Made by a program: the position numbers and the translations under genes | Origin: Acinetobacter sp. NIPH 2699 | GTDB taxonomy: Bacteria; Pseudomonadota; Gammaproteobacteria; Pseudomonadales; Moraxellaceae | NCBI RefSeq assembly: GCF_022549355.1 | Contig: NZ_JAKZGL010000009.1 | Location: 59,990-123,989 of the forward strand | Reading direction: 5' to 3' | Length of the DNA: 64,000 nucleotides | The notes under the pieces: model-generated | What the model was told of the DNA's origin: nothing | What the model saw: the letters and a program-made list of their open reading frames with translations, nothing else | Databases searched by the model: none | Shown: in pieces, positions 27,551 to 36,508 of the stretch | Layout: the number at the start of each line of letters is the position of its first letter | Numbering within the stretch: position 1 is the stretch's first letter

Positions 27551-27562
27551 TGCGCCTTGTTT
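27536..27562. terminator. Bidirectional terminator spanning a stop codon
   Basis: Perfect 11-bp stem AAACAAGGCGC / GCGCCTTGTTT with loop TTAAT. The left arm is inside the last codons of the upstream gene and the loop contains its TAA. It lies 16 bases from the convergent TonB receptor stop. Confidence 0.9.
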
Positions 27563-27577
27563 GCTCTTATTGTCTAC

Positions 27578-29617
27578 TTAGAAACTATAAGTCACACCAA
27601 GATTGTAACGGCGACCATCTAATACATAATTATAAGTCTCTGTATCAATCTCTTTATCAAACAGATTGTAAACACCCGCAGCAATCGCGATATTTTGTGT
27701 TGGTTTATAGTTCAATCCAACATCAACCATGGTATACGCAGGTTTACCTTTTGCCATCGCAGTACGACTTAAATAATCCGATGTTTTACTACGGTAATTA
27801 ACACGTCCCCAACTTGAGAACTGATCATTGATGTCCCAGTCTGCCGTGGTATTGAACATATGTTTTGGCATTTCATTTAATGGTTTACCTTTATTTATAC
27901 CACTTTTTTGTTCTGTATCAGTAAAGGTATAATTGGCACTCAAGTTCACATTTGGCAAAACTTTCCAGCCAAAAGTCATTTCTGCACCACGCATATTGGC
28001 TTTATCAACATTTTCTTTTAGGCTAACAAAATCAAATTTTTCACCTAGCCAATCACAGCCACGTGACCCTGCATCGCCCTGACATGTTCTTACCTCAGTA
28101 ATTTTATCTTTAAATTCGCTGTTAAAAATCGTTAATCCAGCATTTAAAGTATCGAGATTATCCCAGTTAAATGAAACTTCATAGTTAATACTTTTTTCAG
28201 GTTTTAGATTCGGATTTCCAACAATCACACCATTACTTTGACTTCCACCTGTTGCTTGTCCCCATTCAGCCACAGTTTCACGTAATGTTGGTGTCTTATA
28301 ACCCGTCGATACGCCACCTTTGATCACCCAATTATCATTTAAGCCCCAAACCCCATAAACTTTAGGACTCCAATGATCTCCGAAATTTTCATCTTTATCC
28401 AAACGAAGTGAGCTGGTTAGAGTAAAGTCATCGACAATATTCCAAGCATTTTCAGCAAATAATGCCCAGCTATAACGATCAAGATTTGAAATAGGTTGTG
28501 CGCCGCCCACACTTAACTGGTTGCCTTTATCATCTAATTCTTCTTTTAGGTACATCCCACCAAAACTGAGGCTATGACGATCAAAATTAACTTTATTGAT
28601 TGTATTAAATGTGGTGTTGGTCGCTTCCATATTACGTGATGGATTTTTATTTTCTTCACGCTGGATATAGGAATGGGTTTCAACAGCACCAATTTGACCA
28701 CGATGTGTCAAGCTATATTCAGTACGATAATAGTCTGTTAGTGAATCTACAGGCGGATTTCTGCCTGTTTGTACTGGTGAAATACTTTTCCCAACTGTTC
28801 CATTTCGATTTTGAATAGAACGCTGATACTCTAAATCAATGGTGTGATCATCATTTGGTGTCAAACTCAATGCAGTTCCACCCGCACGGATTTTTTGCTT
28901 CTTATATCCGCCATAGATCTCGTCCTCATCTCGTTGAGAATACAATCCATTGGCTTTAAAAGATAACAGATTGGCAATCAATGGGCCTGCAATATAAGCA
29001 TTTGTTTGATAAAGATGACCTGAATTTGAATCTTCTTGTAGTGTCGTATCGAGTTTAATCGACCCTGTCCATTCTGTCGTATTTTTCTTAGTAATAATAT
29101 TAATTACACCACCCATTGCATCTGAACCATATAAGCCAGACATTGGACCGCGAATCACCTCAATACGTTCAATTGCACCGATATTGGGTAACCAACCTTG
29201 TTCAATACCTGAGTTATCACTGTTTGGTCGAACTGAGCGTGTATTTACTTTCTTCCCATCGACCATAATGACCGTATAAGCACTACCCATACCACGAATA
29301 CTAATATCGCTTGAGCTACCACCACCCGTCACAACAACGCCAGGTACATCTTTTAGCGCATCAGTCACATCACGATATGCTTTTTTATTAATTTCTTCTT
29401 GAGTAAGCACAGAAATAGATGCTGCTGCTTTTTTAATATCTTGTTCAAATCCACTTGCAGTAACTACAATTTTGCCAAGTTGAGCCGTATTATTCCTATA
29501 ATTATCATCTTTATTATTCGTTTTTAATTCAGCTTCATTTGCTGAAGCATTCCCAACTGAACACATCCCTATTAGAACAGATATAGATAGCAATGAGAGA
29601 GCTGATTGTTTAGACAT
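27578..29617 (-). CDS. TonB-dependent outer-membrane receptor (FepA/CirA type)
   Basis: 679-aa siderophore receptor. The signal peptide is about residues 1-26 (ends GNASA). The plug domain follows, with KIVVTASGFEQDIKKAAASISVLT (TonB-box region), DVPGVVVTGGG, ISIRGMGSAYTVIMVDGK and IERIEVIRGPMSGLYGSDAMGGVINIIT. A barrel of about 500 residues ends YNLGVTYSF with a C-terminal Phe. The plug resembles catecholate/colicin I receptors. A Fur-like box lies about 90 bp upstream, so iron repression is expected. No siderophore biosynthesis genes are adjacent. Confidence 0.93.
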   Translation of the reverse strand: MSKQSALSLLSISVLIGMCSVGNASANEAELKTNNKDDNYRNNTAQLGKIVVTASGFEQDIKKAAASISVLTQEEINKKAYRDVTDALKDVPGVVVTGGGSSSDISIRGMGSAYTVIMVDGKKVNTRSVRPNSDNSGIEQGWLPNIGAIERIEVIRGPMSGLYGSDAMGGVINIITKKNTTEWTGSIKLDTTLQEDSNSGHLYQTNAYIAGPLIANLLSFKANGLYSQRDEDEIYGGYKKQKIRAGGTALSLTPNDDHTIDLEYQRSIQNRNGTVGKSISPVQTGRNPPVDSLTDYYRTEYSLTHRGQIGAVETHSYIQREENKNPSRNMEATNTTFNTINKVNFDRHSLSFGGMYLKEELDDKGNQLSVGGAQPISNLDRYSWALFAENAWNIVDDFTLTSSLRLDKDENFGDHWSPKVYGVWGLNDNWVIKGGVSTGYKTPTLRETVAEWGQATGGSQSNGVIVGNPNLKPEKSINYEVSFNWDNLDTLNAGLTIFNSEFKDKITEVRTCQGDAGSRGCDWLGEKFDFVSLKENVDKANMRGAEMTFGWKVLPNVNLSANYTFTDTEQKSGINKGKPLNEMPKHMFNTTADWDINDQFSSWGRVNYRSKTSDYLSRTAMAKGKPAYTMVDVGLNYKPTQNIAIAAGVYNLFDKEIDTETYNYVLDGRRYNLGVTYSF

Positions 29618-29704
29618 ACAAATTCCAATAAATTAACATATGATTTAAAAGTGGATATTTCACATATTATGGTAACAATATTGGATATCAATGTAAACAG
29701 TAGT

Positions 29705-29723
29705 GATAATTACTATCATTAAT
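29705..29723 (-). promoter_or_regulatory. Fur-like box upstream of the FepA/CirA-type receptor
   Basis: GATAATTACTATCATTAAT matches the 19-bp Fur consensus at 14 positions by eye. It lies upstream of the receptor start on the minus strand. Confidence 0.6.
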
Positions 29724-29740
29724 AAAACTGGTTTTGATAA

Positions 29741-29770
29741 AAAAATAGCCTCGTATAAGAGACTATTTAG
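29741..29770 (-). terminator. Terminator of nfuA
   Basis: On the minus strand, stem AAATAGTCTC / GAGGCTATTT (one G-T pair) followed by seven T, 20 bases past the nfuA stop. Confidence 0.8.
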
Positions 29771-29790
29771 ATCTTACTTTTAGCGCTTTA

Positions 29791-30429
29791 TTACTTAAAA
29801 TAAGCACCTTCTGCTTGCGTATGGTCAGTCTGATCAACCACACGTTTTAATTCAGGGATATGCTGTTGCAAAGTCGTTTCAACGCCCTGTTTCAAGGTCA
29901 CATCAATGGCAGAACAACCTTGACAGCCACCACCAAATTTCAAGACAGCAGTAAGGCCGTGTTCAGGATCATCTTTAACCTCAACCAAACTACAATTACC
30001 GCCATGCCCTTCCAAGCCTGGGTTAATCTCAGATTGCAAGATATAGGTAATACGTTCTTCAATAGATGCATCAGGTCCTACACGCGGCACTTTGGAGTTC
30101 GGCGCGCGGAAAGTCAATTGACCACCAAAACGATCTTTATTGTAGTCAATCACCGCATCGACTAAATACGGAATTGATGGCGCATCTACATAAGCAGGAA
30201 AATCTGGATAATCCTGTTTGTAGTCCGTTGGTGCAACCTCATCTGGTGCGCTGTAAGCCATACAGCACTCAGCACGTGGCGTACCCGGATGCTCTACAAA
30301 AACACGAACGCCAATTCCTGGAGTATTTTGCTTTTCTAATAAATCGCTCAAATACTCTTGTGCAGAGGGAGTAATTAAAAGGTTTGGAATTTGTTCTGCT
30401 GCGGCAGTGTTGGTGTTCTCAGTCGACAT
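29791..30429 (-). CDS. nfuA: Fe-S biogenesis protein NfuA
   Basis: 212-aa carrier that delivers [4Fe-4S] clusters to client enzymes. The N-terminal half is a degenerate A-type (IscA-like) domain (about 15-105). The C-terminal Nfu domain has the ligand motif [15 protein letters not shown], with both cluster cysteines intact. ATG 30429 ([13 protein letters not shown]) is preferred over the frame's first start because AGGA lies 10 nt upstream. Followed by its own terminator. Confidence 0.95.
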   Translation of the reverse strand: MSTENTNTAAAEQIPNLLITPSAQEYLSDLLEKQNTPGIGVRVFVEHPGTPRAECCMAYSAPDEVAPTDYKQDYPDFPAYVDAPSIPYLVDAVIDYNKDRFGGQLTFRAPNSKVPRVGPDASIEERITYILQSEINPGLEGHGGNCSLVEVKDDPEHGLTAVLKFGGGCQGCSAIDVTLKQGVETTLQQHIPELKRVVDQTDHTQAEGAYFK

Positions 30430-30582
30430 AACATTAATCCTCAAGCTGATGTCGTTATATTAACCGAAGATGGAGGGTAATTAAAAAAAATCAACCATTT
30501 TTGTAGGAATTCTATGCAAGATCATTGTTAATTCGCTTTTTAATGGCATTATTGCCTAGACACTGATCAATTCGAAACGTTT

Positions 30583-31200
30583 ATGTTACATCTACCTTTT
30601 AACCATACTGTGACCCTTATTATTATCACAGTCGCAATTTCTTTACTGGCATTCTCCAACGCACGTGTGATGAACCGTTTGATCTTTTGGCCTCCCGCGA
30701 TGCAGCGTGGGCAATATGATCGTTTTATCTCACACGGTTTCATCCATGCAGATGGTACACATTTACTTTTCAATATGATCACGCTGTTTTTCTTCGGCAA
30801 TATCATTGAAAGTTTTTACCGTCAGTTTTTCTTTGACATGGGTTTTGTGCTGTTTTATTTAGGTGGACTAATTTTTGCCATTTTACCGAGCTATTTAAAG
30901 CATCGACATGATACACATTGGGCAAGTCTTGGCGCATCAGGCGCGGTTTCTGCGGTTCTATTTGCTTATATTCTATTTCAACCTTGGAACCTAATTTTTG
31001 TGTTCTTTATTCCAGTTCCAGCCATTATCTTCGCTATTTTGTATGTGGCTTATAGTATCTGGTCAGGCAAGCGTGGTAACAGTAACATCAACCATAGCGC
31101 TCACTTGTGGGGAGCTGCCTACGGTATTGTAGTTACGATCATCTTAGAACCAAGAGTGGTTCCTCATTTCCTAAATCAACTGACCAAATTACCATTCTAA
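30583..31200 (+). CDS. Second rhomboid family protease
   Basis: 205-aa, six-helix rhomboid. FIHADGTHLLFNMITLFFFGN carries the helix-2 His and Asn. GASGAVSAVLFAYIL has the catalytic Ser, and NHSAHLWGAAYGIV has the catalytic His. All catalytic residues are present. It is shorter than the 19.8-kb rhomboid and belongs to the simple six-helix type. Divergent from nfuA. Function beyond intramembrane proteolysis is unknown. Confidence 0.92.
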   Translation: MLHLPFNHTVTLIIITVAISLLAFSNARVMNRLIFWPPAMQRGQYDRFISHGFIHADGTHLLFNMITLFFFGNIIESFYRQFFFDMGFVLFYLGGLIFAILPSYLKHRHDTHWASLGASGAVSAVLFAYILFQPWNLIFVFFIPVPAIIFAILYVAYSIWSGKRGNSNINHSAHLWGAAYGIVVTIILEPRVVPHFLNQLTKLPF

Positions 31201-31229
31201 AATAACAAATATATAAGCACCTAGGCTTA

Positions 31230-31290
31230 AAAAGCACTCCAAAAGTTAGACACGCTTGCTCTAATTTAAGGGGTGCTTTTCTATTTTTTT
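31230..31290 (+). terminator. Long-loop hairpin resembling IS-end sequence
   Basis: AAAAGCACTCC pairs with GGGGTGCTTTT over a 29-nt loop and is followed by CTATTTTTTT, so it can act as a terminator for the rhomboid gene. The loop contains AAAAGTTAGACACGC next to the GCACTCC stem, which resembles IS3-type terminal sequence. It could be a small remnant. Confidence 0.55.
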
Positions 31291-31377
31291 GATTAACTAT
31301 TAAAAATTAATTATTTTTTTAATAAAAATCATATCTCTAAACTCGCTCTATTCTTCCAGAAAATTAGATCGACTCCA

Positions 31378-33060
31378 ATGCCTCATAAAAATCTCCTCTC
31401 AACGCTTTCAATTGCGTTATTCAGCCTTGCCATCACAGCCTGTCATACCAGTGATTCTAATCGTTCAAATACGGTTGTTGAAACGAAAAAACTGCCTAAC
31501 ATCTTGTTTATTATGGCCGATGATTTAGGTTATTCAGATCTAGGCGCATTTGGTGGAGAAATTAGTACGCCCAATATTGATGCCCTGACCAAAGAAGGGC
31601 GTATTTTAACGGATTACCATACCGCGCCAACCTGCTCTCCTACCCGCTCACAATTGATCTCAGGCACAGATCATCACTTAGCTGGTATTGGTGCAATGGC
31701 AGAGCTCACTCCAGCACACCTAAAAGGACAACCCGGTTATGAGGGTTATTTAAATGAACGCTCACTCTCGATTGCGGAAGTACTCAAAGACAATGGTTAT
31801 CGTACCTATATCAGTGGGAAATGGCACTTGGGTTTAACGGATGAAACCAATGCGCATGCCAAAGGTTTTGATCACTCATTTACGTTATTACAAGGTTTGG
31901 ATTTACACTTTAAACAAGCCCCTTCTGCCTATAAACGTAATGCCACCTACACAGAAAATGGTAAACAAGTTCCAATTTCATCATTACCCGACGATTTCTT
32001 TTCAACTGACTATTTTACAGACAAGTTAATTAGTTATTTAGAGTCTGGAAAAAACTCAGGTAAACCATTCTTTGCTTACGCGGCTTATACAGCTCCACAC
32101 TGGCCGATTCAAGCACCAGCAGAATACCGTGACCGTTATCGTGGGGTCTATGATGTGGGATATGACGCCATTCGTGAAGCACGTATTGCACGTCAAAAAC
32201 AACTCGGACTTATTCCTGCAAACTTTATAGCGGCTGAACCCATTGCTACACAAAATACACCACAAAAATATGGCAAATGGAATGAACTCTCTGCTGAACA
32301 AAAAGCCTTAGAAGCACGCAGAATGGAAGTCTATGCAGGCATGGTGGAAAACCTCGATGCCAATATTGGTCGAGTCATTCAATATCTAAAACACAATAAT
32401 TTATATGACAACACCTTAATCTTCTTCGTTTCCGATAACGGTGCTGAAGGTTTTATTCGTGGCAGTTACGGTAGTGAATCAGGCTTTGATAATCGCGTGG
32501 AGAATGTCGGCACGGCTAGCTCTTATCATTATGTTGGACCCCGTTGGGCTGAGGTCAGTGCGGCACCGTTTCACCTATGGAAAGATACTGCAAGTGAAGG
32601 TGCAACGACAGCACCCGCAATTGTAAAACTACCCAATCAAACTAAAGCACAAGCAACGCATCATAGCTTTGCCTCTGTTTTGGACGTTTTCCCAACTGTT
32701 TTAGATTATGCCCAAATTGCTGTTCCACAAGGTGAATACAAAGGTCGGAAAATTAATACGCCAAGTGGTTACTCTTGGAAATCCGTACTAGAAAACCAAG
32801 CAGCAACCATTCGACCAATAAACTTTAGCTTTGCAGATGAATTACATGGCAACAAATATGCTCGTCTCGGTGATTGGAAGATTGCGTTACAAGCTAAACC
32901 AGAGCTAGGGACCTCAACTTGGGAACTCTATAACTTGAAAAATGATCGTGGTGAAACACAAAATCTTGCTCAAGAAAATCCAGAGAAAGTTCAGGAGCTA
33001 GTTGATATATATAACAAATACACTCAAAAAAATGGTGTACTGGAATATAATGCACCATGA
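31378..33060 (+). CDS. Lipoprotein arylsulfatase
   Basis: 560-aa type I sulfatase, hydrolysing sulfate esters. It has a lipoprotein signal with lipobox ITAC (Cys22), so it is likely periplasmic or outer-membrane tethered. The metal site is IMADDLGYSDLGAFGG. The modified residue is Cys86 in TCSPTR, matching CxPxR, which must be converted to formylglycine. GKWHLG and FFVSDNGAEG are the other conserved sites. Its stop overlaps the next start as ATGA, coupling it to a formylglycine-generating enzyme. The substrate is unknown; organosulfur scavenging is the likely role. Confidence 0.94.
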   Translation: MPHKNLLSTLSIALFSLAITACHTSDSNRSNTVVETKKLPNILFIMADDLGYSDLGAFGGEISTPNIDALTKEGRILTDYHTAPTCSPTRSQLISGTDHHLAGIGAMAELTPAHLKGQPGYEGYLNERSLSIAEVLKDNGYRTYISGKWHLGLTDETNAHAKGFDHSFTLLQGLDLHFKQAPSAYKRNATYTENGKQVPISSLPDDFFSTDYFTDKLISYLESGKNSGKPFFAYAAYTAPHWPIQAPAEYRDRYRGVYDVGYDAIREARIARQKQLGLIPANFIAAEPIATQNTPQKYGKWNELSAEQKALEARRMEVYAGMVENLDANIGRVIQYLKHNNLYDNTLIFFVSDNGAEGFIRGSYGSESGFDNRVENVGTASSYHYVGPRWAEVSAAPFHLWKDTASEGATTAPAIVKLPNQTKAQATHHSFASVLDVFPTVLDYAQIAVPQGEYKGRKINTPSGYSWKSVLENQAATIRPINFSFADELHGNKYARLGDWKIALQAKPELGTSTWELYNLKNDRGETQNLAQENPEKVQELVDIYNKYTQKNGVLEYNAP

Positions 33061-34055
33061 AGTTAAACTGCTTCCTCACAGTACTCTGTAGCCTGTCCAT
33101 GACAGGCTGTAGCAAAGTTAAGCCTGACTCCTCTCATTCACAAAACGATGTTGCCACATCGCTTGCACAATTAGGTTCATTACAGCAATGCCAACAATAC
33201 TCGGGTCTACCCGATCAATGGCAGCAAAACCAAACTGCGGGAATGGTTTGGATTCCGAAAGGCACTTTCCAATTGGGATCAAATCAAGCCTACCCAGATG
33301 AATTAAACTTTGGTCAAAAAGAACGGCAAGTTAATGGTTTTTGGATAGACCAAACTGAAGTTACGGTTGCCCAATTTTCGAGTTTTGTAAAAGCAACAGG
33401 CTATATAACCGATGCAGAAAAACAGAAACAGGCTGCGGTCTTTTTACCAGACACCAATACCCCCAATCAATGGTGGCAACTGAAAGCGGATTATACGTGG
33501 AAAACACCGAATGGTACTGCTGGTGATTCCCCAAACCCTGCTGAAGCTGTTCGTTATATCAGCAAAAATGATGCTGAACATTATGCAATTTGGTTAGGAC
33601 GTGACTTACCCACAGAACAAGAATGGGAATATGCTGCCAAAGCTGGCTCAACAACAGATACACCTTTACACCAAGCCCCTCAAGATGCACATCAGCACCC
33701 ACAAGCCAATTATTGGCAAGGCGATTTTCCATTTAAAAACACGACCGAAGACCATTTTGAAGGTGTCGCCCCAGTTGGATGTTATCCAGCAAATGCATTT
33801 AAGTTATTCGATATGATCGGTAATGTCTGGGAGTGGACTTCCTCTGTCTACCAAGGTGCTCATGATCAACACATGGGAAATTATGCCGATCTACGTCAAC
33901 ACAGCATCGCCAGCACGCAATATGTGATTAAAGGCGGTTCTTTCTTATGTGCTTCAAACTATTGTTCTCGTTATCGTAATAGCAGTCGCTATCCCCAAGA
34001 ATTTGACCTAGTTGCAACTCATGTTGGTTTTAGAACTGTGTTAAGAACACCTTAA
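33057..34055 (+). CDS. Formylglycine-generating enzyme with a lipoprotein signal
   Basis: 332-aa SUMF1/FGE-family sulfatase maturase. MVWIPKGTFQLGS, FWIDQTEVTVAQFSSFV, DLPTEQEWEYAAKAG, GNVWEWTSSVY and KGGSFLC are in family order. The two active cysteines of the copper site are present as CASNYC (about 298 and 303), followed by SRYRNSSR. Unusually, the N-terminus is a lipoprotein signal (lipobox MTGC, Cys18), which puts the maturase outside the cytoplasm with its sulfatase partner. ATGA overlap with the sulfatase gene. FGE activity is strongly supported; location is inferred. Confidence 0.9.
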   Translation: MKLNCFLTVLCSLSMTGCSKVKPDSSHSQNDVATSLAQLGSLQQCQQYSGLPDQWQQNQTAGMVWIPKGTFQLGSNQAYPDELNFGQKERQVNGFWIDQTEVTVAQFSSFVKATGYITDAEKQKQAAVFLPDTNTPNQWWQLKADYTWKTPNGTAGDSPNPAEAVRYISKNDAEHYAIWLGRDLPTEQEWEYAAKAGSTTDTPLHQAPQDAHQHPQANYWQGDFPFKNTTEDHFEGVAPVGCYPANAFKLFDMIGNVWEWTSSVYQGAHDQHMGNYADLRQHSIASTQYVIKGGSFLCASNYCSRYRNSSRYPQEFDLVATHVGFRTVLRTP

Positions 34056-34125
34056 AATCGGGAAATCACCTCAATGCAGCTTGGATCCCTCTTATAGCTC
34101 AATCATGCGCTAAAAGTAGAACGAT

Positions 34126-34150
34126 ATAGAGGTATTCCAAATACCTCTAT
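34126..34150. terminator. Hairpin between convergent FGE and epmA
   Basis: Perfect 11-bp stem ATAGAGGTATT / AATACCTCTAT with a 3-nt loop, without a long T run. Confidence 0.6.
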
Positions 34151-34168
34151 GATCATCAATTTATTCAC

Positions 34169-35161
34169 TTAGGCTATTTCAGCAGGAAATGCAATCACTT
34201 GATCAATTTTGACTTGATTCATCGACACCATCAGTAAACGATCTATACCCAAAGCAATACCTGAACATTCTGGCATATGCGGTAATGCAGCCAATAAATA
34301 CTGATCGGTTGGGATCACAGGCAAATCTTGTTGAGCACGTTCCGTATTATCTGCCTCAAAACGAGAAGCTAATACATCGGCATCAAGCAATTCATCATAG
34401 GCATTGGCCAGCTCTAACCCCTCAATATAAACCTCAAAACGAGCTGCAACTGACTCACCATCCTCATCCTGTTTTACTTTTGCCAGTGAAGCCATTTCAG
34501 GTGGAAAATCAGTTAAAAATACAGGCGCATCAAAGCCCAAACTTGGTTCGACAAAGTGTGAAAATAGTAGATCCATATACCCTAAACGATCATCACCCAA
34601 ATCAAGATTTAGCCCCACGCGATGAGCCGTATCTTTGAGTTGCTTTAACGTTGCCTGTAAAGGATTAATGTCTAAACGATCCTGAAAAGCATGCTTGTAA
34701 CTAAGGATAATGGGACGAATTTCTCCAAACCGATGTGCTAAACAGCTTTCTAATAAATCAGCAGTTTCATGCATTAACGCTTTTAAATCTAACGCGGGTC
34801 GGTACCACTCCAACATAGTAAATTCACTATTGTGCTTGCGCCCATGTTCATCATCACGGAATACTTTACAGATTTGATAAATCGCACCACTACCACTCGC
34901 TAACAAGCGTTTCATTGGAAACTCAGGCGAAGTCTGTAAATATTGGGTACTTAACTTGCCATGAATGTGTCGCTGCACTTGCACCGAAGCCAAATGCACA
35001 TCGGTTACACCTGCTTGAGACAAGATTGGTGTTTCTACTTCCATCACATCCCGCTCAGCAAAGAACTGACGGATCTTCTGATACATGGCGGCACGCGCTT
35101 TTAATGCTTCGACAGAACACGTCGGTTGGTAAGCAGCCTCATTTATCATAATTTTGCTCAT
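34169..35161 (-). CDS. epmA: EF-P beta-lysylation synthetase
   Basis: 330-aa class II lysyl-tRNA synthetase paralogue (PoxA/GenX/YjeA) that attaches beta-lysine to elongation factor P. The catalytic core has FFAERDVMEVETPILSQAGVTD (motif 1), FRDDEHGRKHNSEFTMLEWYR (motif 2) and CSGIALGIDRLLM (motif 3), and lacks an anticodon-binding domain. ATG 35161 is chosen because it overlaps the pdxB stop as ATGA, so the two genes are coupled; a longer frame starts nine codons earlier. The other two pathway genes, epmB and efp, are not in this window. Confidence 0.93.
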   Translation of the reverse strand: MSKIMINEAAYQPTCSVEALKARAAMYQKIRQFFAERDVMEVETPILSQAGVTDVHLASVQVQRHIHGKLSTQYLQTSPEFPMKRLLASGSGAIYQICKVFRDDEHGRKHNSEFTMLEWYRPALDLKALMHETADLLESCLAHRFGEIRPIILSYKHAFQDRLDINPLQATLKQLKDTAHRVGLNLDLGDDRLGYMDLLFSHFVEPSLGFDAPVFLTDFPPEMASLAKVKQDEDGESVAARFEVYIEGLELANAYDELLDADVLASRFEADNTERAQQDLPVIPTDQYLLAALPHMPECSGIALGIDRLLMVSMNQVKIDQVIAFPAEIA

Positions 35162-36225
35162 GCCTTTGGCCCTCCGTGCGCAGCCCATTCACGGCGTAAA
35201 GGATAATTCTTACGGAGTAAATCAAATGCTGTCTGCTCCACTTTCCCAGCTTGAACACAGGCACGGAGTTGCTGATCATCTTCAGCAATATTATAAATTT
35301 GTGAGAGATGCTGCTTGAGTACCGCTTTTAAATCTTGCTGATCAAAGTATGGCTCAACATTCGGCAGTTGGCTTTCAAAGCGCTTGGATGCATCATAGCC
35401 AAATCGATTGCAGAAGGCTTCATAGATCATTTGAGTACCTCTGGCCTTACCTTCCAAACTATAGCCTGCGATATGGGGAGTCGCTAAAGCCAGCATGTCT
35501 AAAAGTTGCTGAGAAATCTCAGGTTCAAACTCAAATACATCCAGTACGACTAGGCGCTTGGTTTTCTCAATATCGGCCATGAGTGCGGATTGCTTGATCA
35601 CTGGACCACGTGCGCTATTGATTAAAATAGCGGATGCTTTCATATTCTCAAATGCAGCTTCATCAAATAAATGCTGGGTTGGATAATCACCTGATACCGT
35701 CAAAGGCACATGAATTGAAATCGCATCTGCACGTTTCAACAGTTCATTAAAAGAGATATTTTCAATGCCTGCGAGTTGTACATAAGGATCATAACCAATC
35801 ACCCGCCAACCAAGCAATTGCGCCATCACCGCAAGGCGTTTTCCGACATTGCCTAGACCCACAATCGCTAAGGTAAATTGATTGTCTTTTTCTAATAAGT
35901 CGATATTTAAATGCAGTAACGCGGTAATCACATATTCAGCAACCGCTTGGGCATTACAGCCTGCGGCATTACTCCATGCAATATTTTGTTGTTCTAAAGC
36001 TTTTATATCAAGATGATCTGTACCAATCGTTGCACTACCGACAAATTGAATTTTGGTTTGATCAATCAAACGATGATTGACTTTGGTGACTGAGCGAACC
36101 AACAGCGCATCAGCATCGTGTACATCCTCATGCGTCAATGTACGCCCTGCTTTATGCTGTATTTCTGCAAATTCCGCAAAGAAATAATCGGTAAATGCCA
36201 AATTTTCATCTGCGATAATTTTCAT
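35158..36225 (-). CDS. pdxB: Erythronate-4-phosphate dehydrogenase
   Basis: 355-aa NAD-dependent D-isomer-specific dehydrogenase, second step of DXP-independent pyridoxal phosphate synthesis. The start MKIIADENLAFTDYFFAEF and the Rossmann loop IVGLGNVGKRLAVMAQ identify it, and the catalytic Arg, Glu and His lie in INSARGPV, FEFEPEI and TPHIAGYS. The C-terminal extension is PdxB-specific. ATG 36225 replaces an upstream start that adds 22 unrelated residues. Coupled to epmA. Confidence 0.95.
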   Translation of the reverse strand: MKIIADENLAFTDYFFAEFAEIQHKAGRTLTHEDVHDADALLVRSVTKVNHRLIDQTKIQFVGSATIGTDHLDIKALEQQNIAWSNAAGCNAQAVAEYVITALLHLNIDLLEKDNQFTLAIVGLGNVGKRLAVMAQLLGWRVIGYDPYVQLAGIENISFNELLKRADAISIHVPLTVSGDYPTQHLFDEAAFENMKASAILINSARGPVIKQSALMADIEKTKRLVVLDVFEFEPEISQQLLDMLALATPHIAGYSLEGKARGTQMIYEAFCNRFGYDASKRFESQLPNVEPYFDQQDLKAVLKQHLSQIYNIAEDDQQLRACVQAGKVEQTAFDLLRKNYPLRREWAAHGGPKA

Positions 36226-36461
36226 GCAGTAAATACCATAAATTAAAAAAGGGAAATTCCTAAAATGAGAACAATTTTTTATGACAACCAAGTGTTAGTC
36301 ATCATTTGCCAATGCTCCTAAAACATTATAATAACAATACAGAACGTATTCTTTATTTTTCTATATCACAAATGAAGCAATCGGATAATTATACAGTATT
36401 ATTTTGAACGTCCAAGTTTTTTAATAAATTTGTAGTCACTATTCTAAATTACTATGAAGCA

Positions 36462-36488
36462 AAAAATGCCCAAGTGTTGGGCATTTTT
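36462..36488. terminator. Terminator of the large lipoprotein gene
   Basis: AAAAATGCCCAA / TTGGGCATTTTT stem with a GTG loop, 20 bases beyond the lipoprotein stop; symmetrical, so it can act both ways. Confidence 0.9.
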
Positions 36489-36508
36489 AAATATAGTGTT
36501 AAAGGGAT

